A stretch of DNA of 64,000 nt from Sabulicella glaciei (GCF_026183895.1 NZ_JAPFQI010000005.1:62001-126000); one strand, 5' to 3'. Shown: positions 43,063 to 54,327, counted from the first letter of the stretch. A program made the numbers and translations. The notes: generated by a model not told the origin, from the letters alone.

Positions 43063-44249
43063 CAGACGCGCTCCCCGAGCAGGGTGGCGCCATCCGTGCC
43101 CGTCACCCGGGCGCGCAGCAGCGTGCCGGGCGCGTCGGGGGCGCCGGAAAGCCGCAGCGCGGCGCCATGCGCGGTCATGCCCAAGCCCTTGCCTTCCATC
43201 AGCACCTCCTCCTCCGCGCCGAGGCGCCCTGCCAGGAACCGCGCCCGCTCGCGCAGCCCCGCCGCGCGCAGCCGTGCCGCACGGTCGCGCCGCAGCGCAA
43301 CGGGGGTGGGCGGCATCCGCGCCGCTGGCGTGCCCGGGCGCGGCGAATAGGGAAAGACGTGGAGGAAGGCGAGGCCTGCCTCCGCGATGAACGCTTCGAG
43401 CCATGCGTGTTGCGCCTCCGTTTCGGTGGGGAATCCTGCGATCAGGTCCCCCCCCAACGCGGCGCCGGGACGAAGGTCGCGGGCGCGGCGGGCCAGGGCC
43501 AGGAGGTCGGCGTGGCGGTGGCGGCGGCGCATGCGCTTCAGCACGAGGTCGTCGGCGTGCTGGATGGACAAGTGCAGGGAGGGAGCCAGACGCTCCTCCT
43601 CCGCCCAGACGGCCCAAAACCGGTCATCGAGCGCGGCCGGGTCCAGCGAGGACAGGCGCAGCCGCGCGAGTCCCGGCGCGGCGCGCAGGACAGCGCGGAT
43701 CAGCCCGGCAAGGTCCGGGTGGCTAGCGAGGTCCACGCCGGAGAGCACGATCTCGCGGTGCCGCTCCGCCAGCGCCGCCGCCTCGCGCGCCGCCTCGGCG
43801 ACGGGCAGGCCGCGCGAGGGGCCGCGCCCCTGCGGGATGACGCAGAAGGTGCAATGGTGGTCGCAGCCCTGCTGCACCGCCAGGAAGGCGCGCGTCCCGG
43901 CCGTGGCGGCGGGCACAACCGGATCCGCCACGGTGATCGGCGCGGGCGGCGCGTCCCAGGCCATCGGGTCCAGCTTGCGCCCGTTGCCGATGACGCGCGC
44001 CACGCCCGGCAGGGCGGCCCAGGTATCGGGCGCGATCTGCGCCGCGCAGCCGGTGACCAGGATGGGGCGACCCGGATTCTCGCGCGCCGCGCGGCGGATC
44101 GCCTGCCGCGCCTGCGCCTCGGCCTCGGCGGTGACGGCGCAGGTGTTGACCACCAGCGCCCCCGCCCAGCCGCTGCGCTCCGCGAGGTGGCGCATCGCCT
44201 CGCTTTCCGCCGCGTTCAGGCGGCAGCCGAAGCTCAGCGCCTCAGCCAA
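43062..44249 (-). CDS. mtaB: tRNA t6A37 methylthiotransferase MtaB, TTG start
   Basis: MtaB inserts a methylthio group into N6-threonylcarbamoyladenosine of tRNA. The 395-residue protein starts close to the family's FGCRLNAAESEAM and has the UPF0004 cluster cysteines, the radical SAM motif CDHHCTFCVIPQGRG (Cys at x3 and x2 spacing) and a TRAM-like C-terminus. No ATG or GTG precedes the FGCRLN motif, so TTG at 44249, within the end of dapF (8-base overlap), must be the start. Its stop overlaps the ftsY ATG. Confidence 0.95.
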   Translation of the reverse strand: MAEALSFGCRLNAAESEAMRHLAERSGWAGALVVNTCAVTAEAEAQARQAIRRAARENPGRPILVTGCAAQIAPDTWAALPGVARVIGNGRKLDPMAWDAPPAPITVADPVVPAATAGTRAFLAVQQGCDHHCTFCVIPQGRGPSRGLPVAEAAREAAALAERHREIVLSGVDLASHPDLAGLIRAVLRAAPGLARLRLSSLDPAALDDRFWAVWAEEERLAPSLHLSIQHADDLVLKRMRRRHRHADLLALARRARDLRPGAALGGDLIAGFPTETEAQHAWLEAFIAEAGLAFLHVFPYSPRPGTPAARMPPTPVALRRDRAARLRAAGLRERARFLAGRLGAEEEVLMEGKGLGMTAHGAALRLSGAPDAPGTLLRARVTGTDGATLLGERV

Positions 44250-45063
44250 GCGCGATCTCGCCGGAAAAGGCGGTGGCGACGGGGCCGGCCATCAGCACGT
44301 GGCCGTCGCTTTCGCGCCATTCCAGGCGCAGTTCGCCGCCCGGCATCTCGATCGTCACGGCGCGATCCGCCAGGCCGCGGCGATGCGCGTTCACCGCTGC
44401 CGCGCAGGCGCCGGAGCCGCAGGCCAGGGTCAGCCCTGCCCCACGCTCCCACACCACGAGGCGCATGCGGTCGCGGCCCAGCATCTGCGCGAAGCCGATA
44501 TTGCCGCGGTCGGGCAGCCAGGGATCGCGCTCCAGCAGGGGGCCGATGCGCCCGATCTCCAGCGTGTCGAGGTCATCTACGAAGAAGGTGACGTGCGGAT
44601 TGCCCATGGAGCAGGCGACGCCGCCCCGCACGCCCTCCGCCGCCATCGGCACGTGCAGCGTGTCGCAGGGGCGCGCCAGCGGCACGTCGCGCCAGTCGAG
44701 GCGCGGCGCGCCCATGTCCACGCGGAACAAGCCGCCGGGCAGGCGCTCGGCGGCCAGCGTGCCGCCGGCGGTGCGGATGGAAAGCCGGTTGCGCCCCGTC
44801 TCGTCCAGCACCAGCGCGGCGGCGCAGCGCGTGCCGTTGCCGCAGGCCCCGGCCTCGCTGCCGTCGCTGTTGTGGAAGCGGATGAACAGGTCGGCGCCCG
44901 CCGCGTCACGCTCCAGCGTCACCAGCTGGTCGAAGCCGACGCCGCGATGCCGGTCGCCGATGAGGCGGATGGCCTCCTCGGTCAGCCCGGTCGGGCGGTC
45001 GCGCGCGTCCACCACAACGAAGTCGTTGCCCAGGCCGTGCATCTTGCGGAAGGGAAGGCGCAT
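44242..45063 (-). CDS. dapF: Diaminopimelate epimerase
   Basis: DapF interconverts LL- and meso-diaminopimelate for lysine and peptidoglycan synthesis. The 273-residue protein begins FRKMHGLGNDFVVVDAR and has both active-site cysteines, Cys74 in GACGNGTRC and Cys215 in LACGSGAC. Length and motifs are complete. It is the first gene of dapF-mtaB-ftsY and is divergent from the lipoprotein gene across 93 bases. Confidence 0.96.
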   Translation of the reverse strand: MRLPFRKMHGLGNDFVVVDARDRPTGLTEEAIRLIGDRHRGVGFDQLVTLERDAAGADLFIRFHNSDGSEAGACGNGTRCAAALVLDETGRNRLSIRTAGGTLAAERLPGGLFRVDMGAPRLDWRDVPLARPCDTLHVPMAAEGVRGGVACSMGNPHVTFFVDDLDTLEIGRIGPLLERDPWLPDRGNIGFAQMLGRDRMRLVVWERGAGLTLACGSGACAAAVNAHRRGLADRAVTIEMPGGELRLEWRESDGHVLMAGPVATAFSGEIALG

Positions 45064-45156
45064 GCGAGGGATATAGACCCTCCCCCCGCGCGCCGCGAGC
45101 ATGGGGGGCATGCCGGACTTGAGGCGCGCGGCCGGGGCGGCCAATGTCCCGCCGCC

Positions 45157-45789
45157 ATGACGCCTCCTTTCCTGCTCCTCCTCCCCCTCGCCCTGCTGGT
45201 CGCCGGATGCGGCAGCCGCTACAGCGCCGACGAATACGCATCCAGCGCGGTGCAGCAGGCCAACCCCGTGCAGCGGGGCACGGTGGTGGGCGCTCGCCGC
45301 GTCGCCATCGCGGCCGAGGGCGCGGCGGGGGCTGCGGCCGGCGCGGCGGCGGGCGGCGTGGTCGGCGGCGCGACCGCGACCGGCCGCGTGGGCAGCGCCC
45401 TGGGCGCGGTGGGCGGCGCCCTGGTCGGCGGGCTGGTCGGCACGGCGGCGGAGCGCGCCTCGGCCAACACCGACGCGGTCGAGTACGTCATCCAGCGCGC
45501 CGACAAGGACGAGCTGGTGAGCGTCACCCAGCGCGACGCCGTGCCGATCCCCGTCGGGACGCGCGTGCTGGTCATCGCGGGCGCGCAGGCGCGGGTGGTG
45601 CCGGACTACCTGGAGGTGCGGCCCACGGCGACCGCGCCCGCTGCCGCGCCCGCCGCGTCGCCCGCGCCGGTCACGGCCACGCCCCTGTCCGCCCCCACCG
45701 AGGTGCCGGTCGCGATCTCGCCGGTCGTTCCGTCGCCCGTGGCGGTGCCGCCGCCCCCGGTCGTTCCGGCCCCGCCGTCTCCGGGGTGA
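45157..45789 (+). CDS. Glycine-zipper lipoprotein, first of a tandem pair
   Basis: A 210-residue protein with lipobox LVAGC (Cys about residue 18) followed by SRYSADEYASSAVQQANPVQRGTV. A Gly/Ala-rich zipper (residues about 55-95) forms a hairpin-like membrane or assembly segment, as in SlyB/Pcp-type outer-membrane lipoproteins. VLVIAGAQARVVPDYLEV near residue 145 precedes a Pro/Ala-rich tail. It is a clear paralogue of the next gene. It is divergent from dapF; the role is probably envelope integrity, inferred from family. Confidence 0.85.
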   Translation: MTPPFLLLLPLALLVAGCGSRYSADEYASSAVQQANPVQRGTVVGARRVAIAAEGAAGAAAGAAAGGVVGGATATGRVGSALGAVGGALVGGLVGTAAERASANTDAVEYVIQRADKDELVSVTQRDAVPIPVGTRVLVIAGAQARVVPDYLEVRPTATAPAAAPAASPAPVTATPLSAPTEVPVAISPVVPSPVAVPPPPVVPAPPSPG

Positions 45790-45883
45790 ACCGGAACGAA
45801 TCAAGGCGCGATTGTGGCATAAATGCGCCATCCGTATGGCCCCCAGGTTGAGCCGCACGGACCGGGGCGATAACTGCCCGTGC

Positions 45884-46474
45884 ATGAAAGCAGCACCGAC
45901 CCTCCTGCTGGCGCTGGCCCTTGCCGGGTGCGGCACCCGCTACAATCCCGACGAATACGCCAGCCGCGCCGTCCAGCAGGCCAACCCGGTGCAGCAGGGC
46001 GTGGTGATCGGCGCCCGCCGCATCGCCATCACGACCGATGGCCATGCCGGTGCGGCGGTGGGCGGGGCCTCGGGCGGGGCGCTGGGCGCGGCCTCGGGCG
46101 GGCACCCCATGGCCAGCACCCTCGGCGCGGTGAGCGGCGCGCTGGTGGGCGGCGTGCTGGGCGCGATGACAGAGCGCGCGGCGACGGCGAGCGACGGCAC
46201 CGAATACATCATCCGCCGCACCGACCGTCCGGAACTGGTGAGCGTGACCCAGCGCGACCGCGACCCCCTGCCCGTGGGGGCGCGCGTCCTGGTCATCGCC
46301 GGGGCGCAGGCGCGCATCGTCCCCGACTACACGAGCGAGATCCCGGGGCTGCCGCCGCTGGACGGCGCGCCCCCGACCCCGTCCCCGCAGCCCGTCGCCG
46401 CGCGCCCCCTCGCGCTGTCGGCCATCCCGCTGCCGCAGCCGCACGTGCCGCATCTCGTGGGCCTGCCGCGCTGA
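45884..46474 (+). CDS. Glycine-zipper lipoprotein, second of a tandem pair
   Basis: A 196-residue paralogue of the preceding gene. Both share the lipobox (LALAGC), the RYNPDEYASRAVQQANPVQQG block, a Gly-zipper region (about 55-90), TERAAT and LVSVTQRD...VGARVLVIAGAQARIVPDY, while the C-terminal Pro-rich tails differ. The first 45 residues after the Cys are the best conserved between the copies. The 94-base gap between the pair contains a GGCGC...GCGCC inverted repeat but no clear terminator. Outer-membrane lipoprotein is the most likely class. Confidence 0.85.
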   Translation: MKAAPTLLLALALAGCGTRYNPDEYASRAVQQANPVQQGVVIGARRIAITTDGHAGAAVGGASGGALGAASGGHPMASTLGAVSGALVGGVLGAMTERAATASDGTEYIIRRTDRPELVSVTQRDRDPLPVGARVLVIAGAQARIVPDYTSEIPGLPPLDGAPPTPSPQPVAARPLALSAIPLPQPHVPHLVGLPR

Positions 46475-46484
46475 GGAAGGCCGT

Positions 46485-46513
46485 TTGACTCGCGGCGGGC
46501 GCGCCGCTACACG
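46485..46513 (+). promoter_or_regulatory. Candidate promoter for rpmI-rplT
   Basis: TTGACT (46485-46490) and TACACG (46508-46513) are exactly 17 bases apart, with a transcribed leader of about 105 bases before rpmI. The TTGAC -35 is strong. The leader has GC hairpins and could carry autoregulation by L20, but this was not shown. Confidence 0.55.
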
Positions 46514-46623
46514 CCCGCCTTCCCCCGCGCCGCTTGGCCTTTGGACAGCCCGGCCGGGACGCGTCCCCCTTCGGCGTGGTGCCGATGCGTGGGATGCCAC
46601 AACCCACCGACAGGAGGGCCCGA

Positions 46624-46830
46624 ATGTCCAAGATGAAGACCACCTCGAGCGCGAAGAAGCGCTTCAAGATCACGGCGACGGGCAAGGTCCTCGCCGGCCC
46701 CGGCAAGAAGCGGCACAACCTGTCCGCCCGCTCGCAGAAGGCCAAGCGGCAGAACCGCGGCTCCCAGGTCCTTACGGACATGGACGCCAAGACGGTGAAG
46801 CAGTGGCTGCCCTACGGCCTGCCCCGGTAA
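46624..46830 (+). CDS. rpmI: 50S ribosomal protein L35
   Basis: The 68-residue basic protein matches bL35 over its whole length: [20 protein letters not shown], then [19 protein letters not shown]. It is part of the large ribosomal subunit. The start MSK is the family start; the second Met three codons on is an alternative. An AGGAGG ribosome-binding site lies just upstream. rplT follows after 18 bases; infC is not adjacent here. Confidence 0.97.
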   Translation: MSKMKTTSSAKKRFKITATGKVLAGPGKKRHNLSARSQKAKRQNRGSQVLTDMDAKTVKQWLPYGLPR

Positions 46831-46848
46831 GCGAGAGGAGATAGAGAC

Positions 46849-47217
46849 ATGGCTCGTGTGAAGCGGGGCGTCACTGCCCATGCCCGCCACAAGAAGGTCC
46901 TGAACCTCGCCAAGGGGTATGTGGGCCGTTCCTCCACCACCTACCGCGCCGCGCTGCAGCGCGTCGAGAAGGCGCTGCAATACGCCTATCGCGACCGCCG
47001 CAACAAGAAGCGCGAATTCCGCGGCCTGTGGATCCAGCGCATCAACGCCGCGGTGCGCGAGCACGGCATGACCTACTCCACCTTCATCGCCGGGCTGAAG
47101 GCCGCGGGCGTGGAGATGGACCGCAAGGTGCTGGCCGCGATCGCCTACGAGGACGCGGCCGCCTTTGCCGCGATCGTCGAGCAGGCCAAGGCCGCGAAGC
47201 CCGCCGTCGCCGCTTGA
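46849..47217 (+). CDS. rplT: 50S ribosomal protein L20
   Basis: The 122-residue bL20 starts [27 protein letters not shown] and has [17 protein letters not shown] in the middle, both characteristic. It is needed for early assembly of the 50S subunit, and in several bacteria binds its own mRNA leader. GAGAGGAG precedes the ATG. It forms a two-gene operon with rpmI, and an intrinsic terminator follows before pheS. Confidence 0.97.
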   Translation: MARVKRGVTAHARHKKVLNLAKGYVGRSSTTYRAALQRVEKALQYAYRDRRNKKREFRGLWIQRINAAVREHGMTYSTFIAGLKAAGVEMDRKVLAAIAYEDAAAFAAIVEQAKAAKPAVAA

Positions 47218-47243
47218 CGCGGTAGGGACGAACGCAGACCAAG

Positions 47244-47277
47244 GGGCCGCGGCGCGCGAGCGTTCGCGGCCCTTTTT
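47244..47277 (+). terminator. Intrinsic terminator between rplT and pheS
   Basis: An 8-bp perfect stem (GGGCCGCG and CGCGGCCC) with a 13-base loop is followed immediately by TTTTT. It ends the rpmI-rplT transcript only 14 bases before the pheS start, so pheS must rely on read-through or on a promoter inside rplT. Confidence 0.85.
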
Positions 47278-47291
47278 CGTGATGTGAGCCG

Positions 47292-48362
47292 ATGATGACC
47301 GACGACCTCGATGCCCTGCTGGCCCGCACCGAATCCGACCTCGCCGCCGCTCCCGACCTGCGCGGGCTGGACGCGGTTCGCGTGGCGGCGCTGGGCAAGT
47401 CCGGCGCGCTGACCACGCTGCTCAAGGGCCTCGGCGCTGTGCCGGCCGAGCAGCGCAAGGAGCGCGGCGCGGCGCTGAACGCGCTGAAGGGGCGCCTGGA
47501 AGCCGCGATCGAATCCCGCCGCGCGGTGCTGGAAAGCGCAGCGCTCGACGCGCGCCTCCTCGCCGAGCGGGTGGACGTGACGCTGCCGGCGCGACCCGCG
47601 CCCAGCGGCGCCATCCACCCCATCTCCCGCACGATCGAGGAGCTGACGGCGATCTTCGGCGCCATGGGCTTCCGCGTGGTGGAAGGGCCGGACATCGAGG
47701 GCGACTGGTACAATTTCGCCGCGCTCAACATCCCCGACCACCATCCGGCGCGGCAGGACCAGGACACCTTCTACCTGCCCGGAACGATCGAGGGGCGGCG
47801 CACCGTTCTGCGCACCCAGACCAGCCCCTTGCAGATCCGCACCATGATCTCGCAGGAGCCGCCGATCCGCGTCATCGCGCCGGGCCGCACCTATCGCTCC
47901 GACCATGACGCCACGCATTCGCCCATGTTCCATCAGGTGGAGGGGCTGGTGATCGACCGTGGCATCACGCTGGGCCACCTCAAGGGCTGCCTGACGGATT
48001 TCCTGCGCGCCTTCTTCGGCATCTCCGACCTGCCGGTGCGGTTCCGCTCCTCCTACTTCCCCTTCACCGAGCCCTCGATGGAGGTGGATATCGGCTGGAA
48101 CCGCAAGACCGGCGAACTCGGCGGCGGCGGCGACTGGTTGGAGATCCTGGGCAGCGGCATGGTGCATCCGCGCGTGCTGGCGAATTGCGGCCTGGACGCG
48201 CGCGAGTGGCAGGGCTTCGCCTTCGGCATGGGCATCGAGCGCATCACCATGCTGAAGCACGGCATGGCCGATCTGCGCCCCTTCTTCGAGGGCGACGTGC
48301 GCTGGCTGAAGCATTACGGCTCGAACCCGCTGGCCCCCGCCACCCTGCACGAGGGCGTGTGA
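47292..48362 (+). CDS. pheS: Phenylalanyl-tRNA synthetase alpha subunit
   Basis: The 356-residue class II catalytic subunit has an N-terminal coiled coil, motif 2-like FHQVEGLVIDRG and PVRFRSSYFPFTEPSMEVDI, and motif 3 GFAFGMGIERITMLKHG. It charges tRNA-Phe as an alpha2-beta2 tetramer with PheT, encoded 4 bases downstream. Two adjacent ATG codons (47292 and 47295) can start it. It comes directly after the rplT terminator. Confidence 0.96.
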   Translation: MMTDDLDALLARTESDLAAAPDLRGLDAVRVAALGKSGALTTLLKGLGAVPAEQRKERGAALNALKGRLEAAIESRRAVLESAALDARLLAERVDVTLPARPAPSGAIHPISRTIEELTAIFGAMGFRVVEGPDIEGDWYNFAALNIPDHHPARQDQDTFYLPGTIEGRRTVLRTQTSPLQIRTMISQEPPIRVIAPGRTYRSDHDATHSPMFHQVEGLVIDRGITLGHLKGCLTDFLRAFFGISDLPVRFRSSYFPFTEPSMEVDIGWNRKTGELGGGGDWLEILGSGMVHPRVLANCGLDAREWQGFAFGMGIERITMLKHGMADLRPFFEGDVRWLKHYGSNPLAPATLHEGV

Positions 48363-48366
48363 CTCC

Positions 48367-50838
48367 ATGAAGTTTTCTTTGAGCTGGCTGCGCGAGTTCC
48401 TCGACACCAGCGCGACCCTCGACGAGATCACCACCACGCTCTCCGCCATCGGCATCGAGGTGGAGGGTGTCACGAATCCGGCCGAGGCGTTGGGCGAGTT
48501 CCGCATCGCCCGCGTGGTCGAGGCGGTGCAGCACCCCAACGCCGACCGGCTGCGCGCCCTGCGCGTGGACCTTGGCGACGGGCGCGAGCTGTCCGTGGTC
48601 TGCGGCGCGCCCAATGCGCGCACCGGAATGGTCGGCGTCGCCGCCATGCCCGGCGCCTTCATCCCCGGCACCGGCATCACGCTGAAGCCCGGCGAAATCC
48701 GCGGCGTCAAGAGCGAGGCGATGATGCTCTCCTCGCGCGAGATGGGGCTGGGCGACGACCATTCGGGCATCGTCGAGCTTCCCGAGGATGCGCCGGTCGG
48801 CACGCGCTACGTGGACTATGCCGGCCTCGATGATCCCATCATCGAGGTGAAGGTGACGCCCAATCGCGGCGACGCGCTGTCCGTGCGCGGCGTGGCGCGC
48901 GACCTCGCCGCCGCCGGGCTCGGCACGCTGAAGCCCTGGCGCGCCGAGCCGGTCGAGCCGCGCTTCGAGACGCCTTTACGGTGGGAGATTGCGGACCCGC
49001 AGGCCTGCCTTTGGGCGCTGGGCCGCACGGTGCGCGGCGTGCGCAACGGCCCCTCGCCGCAATGGCTGCAGGACCGGCTGACCGCCGCCGGGCTGCGCCC
49101 GATCTCGGCGCTGGTGGACGTGACCAACTGGTTCACCCTCGCCCTCGGCCGCCCGCTGCACGTCTTCGACGTGGCCAAGGTGAAGGGCGAGGTGCTGACG
49201 ATGCGCTTCGCCCGGCCGGGCGAGGAGCTCGTGGCGCTGAACGGCAAGACCTACGCGCTTGGGGAGGAGGACGGCATCATCGCCGACGCGGCCGGGGCGG
49301 AATCCCTCGGCGGCATCATCGGCGGCGAGCATTCGGGCTGCGACGAGACCACCACCGAGGTCTTCATCGAGTGCGCGCTGTTCGACCCGGTGCGGATCGC
49401 GCTGTCCGGCCGGCGGCACGGCATCTTCACCGATGCGCGTTCCCGCAACGAGCGCGGCCTCGACCCCGCCCTGATGCGCGAGGCGCTGGAAGGCGCGACG
49501 CGCATGATCCAGGAGCTTTGCGGCGGCGAGGCGAGCACGGTGACCGAGGCGGGCGCCGAGCCGGCGTGGCGCCGCGCCGCCACGCTGCGCTTCGAGCGCG
49601 TCGCGGGGCTGGGCGGCCTCGACCTGCCGGCGGACGAGGCGGTGTCGCGGCTGGAGCGGCTGGGCTTCGGCGTGGCGTCGCGCGACGCGGCGTCGGTGAC
49701 GGTCCAGGTCCCCTCCTGGCGCAATGACATCGCCGCGCCGATCGTGCTCGACCAGGACCCCCAGCTGGACCCGGCGCGCGCGCGCAAGGCCGCCGAGGGC
49801 TGCGCCGCGGTGGAGGCGGAGTGCGACCTCGTGGAGGAGGTGCTGCGCCTGGGCGGGCTCGACGCCGTGCCTTACGTGTCGCTGCCCGTGTCTTCCGTGG
49901 TGCCCGCGCCGTCGCTGGACGCGAAGCAGGCGCGCGCCACCCTGGCGCGGCGCGTGCTGGCGTCGCGCGGCCTGCTGGAATGCGTCACCTACGGTTTCAC
50001 GGCGCGTGACGTGGCTGCTCGCTTCGGCGAGGCGCCGGACGCGCTGCGGCTGGAGAATCCCATCGCCTCCGACCTCGACCAGATGCGACCCACGCCGCTG
50101 GCGACGCTGGCCCTGGCGGCGGCGGCCAATGCGGCGCGCGGCTTCCCCGACGTGGCGCTGGGCGAGCTGGGTGGCGGCTACCGCGACACGGGCCCGGCCG
50201 GGCAGCTTGCGATGGCCTGCGGGCTGCGCACCGGCCGCACCCCGGCCAGCTGGGCCTCCCCCGCCCGCCCGGTGGACGCGCTGGACAGCAAAGGCGACGC
50301 GATGGCGGTGCTGGAGGCGCTGAACGTGCCCACGGCCGCCCTGCAGGTGACCGCCGACGCGCCGGGCCACTACCATCCCGGCCGCTCCGGCGTGGTGCGC
50401 CAGGGGCCGAAGACCGTGCTGGCGCAGTTCGGCCAGCTGCACCCGCGCCTCTGCGCCGCGCTGGACCTGCCGGAAGGCGCCGTCGCCTTCGAGGTGTTCC
50501 TGGACGCGGTGCCCGAGCCGAAGCGCCGCCGCAAGGCCGCGCCGGAGCTGTCCACCTTCCAACCGGTGCGGCGCGACTTCGCCTTCCTGGTGGACGCTTC
50601 CGTCCCGGCGGAGAAGCTGCTGCGCGCCGCCCAGAACGCCGACAAGGCGCTGATCGCCGAGGTGGCGCTGTTCGATCGCTATGCCGGCGACAAGCTGCCG
50701 GAGGGCAAGGTGAGCCTCGCCATCCAGGTCGTGCTGCAGCCACGCGAGCGCACCCTGACCGATGCCGAGATCGAGGCGGCCGGGCAGAAGGTGGTGGCGG
50801 CGGTCGGCAAGGCGACGGGCGCGCAGCTTCGGGCATAG
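48367..50838 (+). CDS. pheT: Phenylalanyl-tRNA synthetase beta subunit
   Basis: The 823-residue beta subunit begins MKFSLSWLREFLDT and has, in order, the tRNA-binding OB domain (FRIARVVEAVQHPNADRLR, near 45), the B3/B4 editing region (VEVKVTPNRGDALSVRG to the FARPGEELVALNGK segment), B5, the catalytic-like core and the C-terminal FDX-ACB anticodon domain (STFQPVRRDFAFLVD). All blocks look complete. It lies 4 bases after pheS; an 86-base gap with a small GC hairpin follows. Confidence 0.96.
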   Translation: MKFSLSWLREFLDTSATLDEITTTLSAIGIEVEGVTNPAEALGEFRIARVVEAVQHPNADRLRALRVDLGDGRELSVVCGAPNARTGMVGVAAMPGAFIPGTGITLKPGEIRGVKSEAMMLSSREMGLGDDHSGIVELPEDAPVGTRYVDYAGLDDPIIEVKVTPNRGDALSVRGVARDLAAAGLGTLKPWRAEPVEPRFETPLRWEIADPQACLWALGRTVRGVRNGPSPQWLQDRLTAAGLRPISALVDVTNWFTLALGRPLHVFDVAKVKGEVLTMRFARPGEELVALNGKTYALGEEDGIIADAAGAESLGGIIGGEHSGCDETTTEVFIECALFDPVRIALSGRRHGIFTDARSRNERGLDPALMREALEGATRMIQELCGGEASTVTEAGAEPAWRRAATLRFERVAGLGGLDLPADEAVSRLERLGFGVASRDAASVTVQVPSWRNDIAAPIVLDQDPQLDPARARKAAEGCAAVEAECDLVEEVLRLGGLDAVPYVSLPVSSVVPAPSLDAKQARATLARRVLASRGLLECVTYGFTARDVAARFGEAPDALRLENPIASDLDQMRPTPLATLALAAAANAARGFPDVALGELGGGYRDTGPAGQLAMACGLRTGRTPASWASPARPVDALDSKGDAMAVLEALNVPTAALQVTADAPGHYHPGRSGVVRQGPKTVLAQFGQLHPRLCAALDLPEGAVAFEVFLDAVPEPKRRRKAAPELSTFQPVRRDFAFLVDASVPAEKLLRAAQNADKALIAEVALFDRYAGDKLPEGKVSLAIQVVLQPRERTLTDAEIEAAGQKVVAAVGKATGAQLRA

Positions 50839-50924
50839 GCGGCGCCGAACTCCGCGATCGCGCCAGTCCATTGGCGCGGCGCGGCGGCGGGGCCTAGCGT
50901 CCTTTCCAGCGAAAGGAAGCCGTC

Positions 50925-51302
50925 ATGATCCCGCGCATCGCCCTGGCCACCGCCATCCTCGCAGCCGCCGCCAGCCTGCCCGGCGCCCCCGCCCTGGCGC
51001 GCGACGCCGCGGTCGAGGAGCGTGACTGCGTGGCGGCCGGGTGCTTCGGCATCGCCGGCATCACCGCCAAGCAAGGCACGAACCCCGCCTGGCACTACGA
51101 GGTGCAGGTGGAAAACCGCGACCCGGACGTGGCGCGCCCCTTCCGCATCTCTTTCCGCGCGCCCGGCGCCACCTCCACGGCCAACCCGCGGGGCTACCTG
51201 CTGCGGGGCGGGCAGAGCTATTCCTTCCCCCTGGGGCATTCGGCGCATCGCATCCCGGATGAGGTGCTGCGCGCCTCGACGCAGATCCGCTGCCTGGCCT
51301 GA
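50925..51302 (+). CDS. Small secreted hypothetical protein
   Basis: A 125-residue protein with a Sec signal (ATAILAAAASLPGAPALA) and a mature part of about 100 residues. The mature part is rich in beta strands and has three cysteines (DCVAAGCFG near the N-terminus, CLA at the very end) that could form a disulfide. No known family was recognised. An AAAGGAAG ribosome-binding site precedes the ATG. It lies 3 bases before the MFS gene on the same strand, so the pair is probably co-transcribed. Confidence 0.65.
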   Translation: MIPRIALATAILAAAASLPGAPALARDAAVEERDCVAAGCFGIAGITAKQGTNPAWHYEVQVENRDPDVARPFRISFRAPGATSTANPRGYLLRGGQSYSFPLGHSAHRIPDEVLRASTQIRCLA

Positions 51303-51305
51303 GCG

Positions 51306-52463
51306 ATGCCGGGCAAGGCGCGCAGTCTGGCACTGCTGCTGCTGGGCATCACCCTGTCCCTCGCCGTGTGGTTCGCGGGGACGGCGGCGGTGCCCGCCCT
51401 GCTCGCCGCCGGCGCGGTGACGCGGGGCGAGGCGGGCTGGCTGGTCGCCGCCGTGCAGGGCGGCTTCGTGGCGGGGACGCTGGTTTCCGCCGTTCTGGCG
51501 GCGGCGGATCGCTTTCCCGCGCGTGCCCTGTTTCTGGGCTCAGCGACGCTCGCCGGGCTGGCGACCATGATGCAGGCCCTGGTCGAGCCGGCGGGGACGG
51601 GGGCCTATGCGTTGCGCTTCCTGGCCGGGACCTGCGTGGCCGGCATCTACCCGGTGGGGATGAAGCTCGCCTCCGGCTGGGCACGGGGCGATATCGGGCT
51701 GCTGATCGGCCTGGTGGTGGGGGCGGTGACGCTGGGCTCCGCCGCGCCGCATGCCGTGCCGGCGCTGCTGGGCACGCCCGAGTGGCACGTGGTCTACCTC
51801 GCCGCCGGGGCGGCCTCGCTGCTGGGGGGACTGTGCATCCTGCCCTTCCGCGAGGGGCCGCTCGTGGTGCGCCGCCCGCCCTTCGACCCGCGCCAGGCGC
51901 TGGAGGCGTGGCGCGACCGGCGGCTGCGCCTCGCCAATCTCGGCTACCTGGGACACATGTGGGAACTCTACGCCATGTGGGCCTGGGTCGGGCTGTTCCT
52001 CCTCGCGCGCGGCGCGGGGGAGGAGGCCGGGCTGCTCACCGCGCTGGTGGTGGGCAGCGGCGCGCTGGGCTGCGTCGGGCTGGGGCTGCTGGCCGACCGC
52101 TTCAACCGCGCGCGGGTGGCCGCCGCCGCCATGCTCGTCTCGGGCGGCTGCGCCATCGCCATCGGCTTCGCGCCGGACTGGCTGGTCTGGCCGCTGGCAG
52201 CGGTGTGGGGCGTTTCGGTGGTGGCGGATTCCGCGCAGTTCAGCGCCTGCACCACGCTCTGCGCGCGGCCGGACCTCGTGGGAACCATGCTGACGGTGCA
52301 GACGGCGATGGGCTTCCTGCTCACTGTGCCGGCCATCCAGCTCATGGCCTGGGCGGTGCCGGCGCTGGGCTGGGGACCGTCCTTCGCGCTGCTGGGCGTT
52401 GGGCCACTGTTGGGCGCATGGGCCATGTGGCGCCTGGCGCCGCTCCTGCCGCGCGCGCTTTGA
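51306..52463 (+). CDS. Major facilitator superfamily transporter
   Basis: The 385-residue protein has 12 hydrophobic segments in two halves and the loop pattern of MFS carriers ([17 protein letters not shown] near residue 260, similar to the conserved cytoplasmic loop signature). It looks most like the YfkF/CynX-type or nitrate/cyanate-like MFS branches, but the substrate cannot be stated. It starts 3 bases after the secreted protein gene and ends 55 bases before lepA. Confidence 0.85.
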   Translation: MPGKARSLALLLLGITLSLAVWFAGTAAVPALLAAGAVTRGEAGWLVAAVQGGFVAGTLVSAVLAAADRFPARALFLGSATLAGLATMMQALVEPAGTGAYALRFLAGTCVAGIYPVGMKLASGWARGDIGLLIGLVVGAVTLGSAAPHAVPALLGTPEWHVVYLAAGAASLLGGLCILPFREGPLVVRRPPFDPRQALEAWRDRRLRLANLGYLGHMWELYAMWAWVGLFLLARGAGEEAGLLTALVVGSGALGCVGLGLLADRFNRARVAAAAMLVSGGCAIAIGFAPDWLVWPLAAVWGVSVVADSAQFSACTTLCARPDLVGTMLTVQTAMGFLLTVPAIQLMAWAVPALGWGPSFALLGVGPLLGAWAMWRLAPLLPRAL

Positions 52464-52518
52464 CTTCGCGGCCCCATGCCCTATGTCCCCCGGCAACCCC
52501 TTCCCCTGCCGGGCTTCC

Positions 52519-54327
<1,809 letters not shown>

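Noticed and set aside
47278-47291. Phe-rich leader peptide with attenuation before pheS
   Set aside because: The gap after the terminator is too short and no frame with clustered Phe codons and a ribosome-binding site was found.
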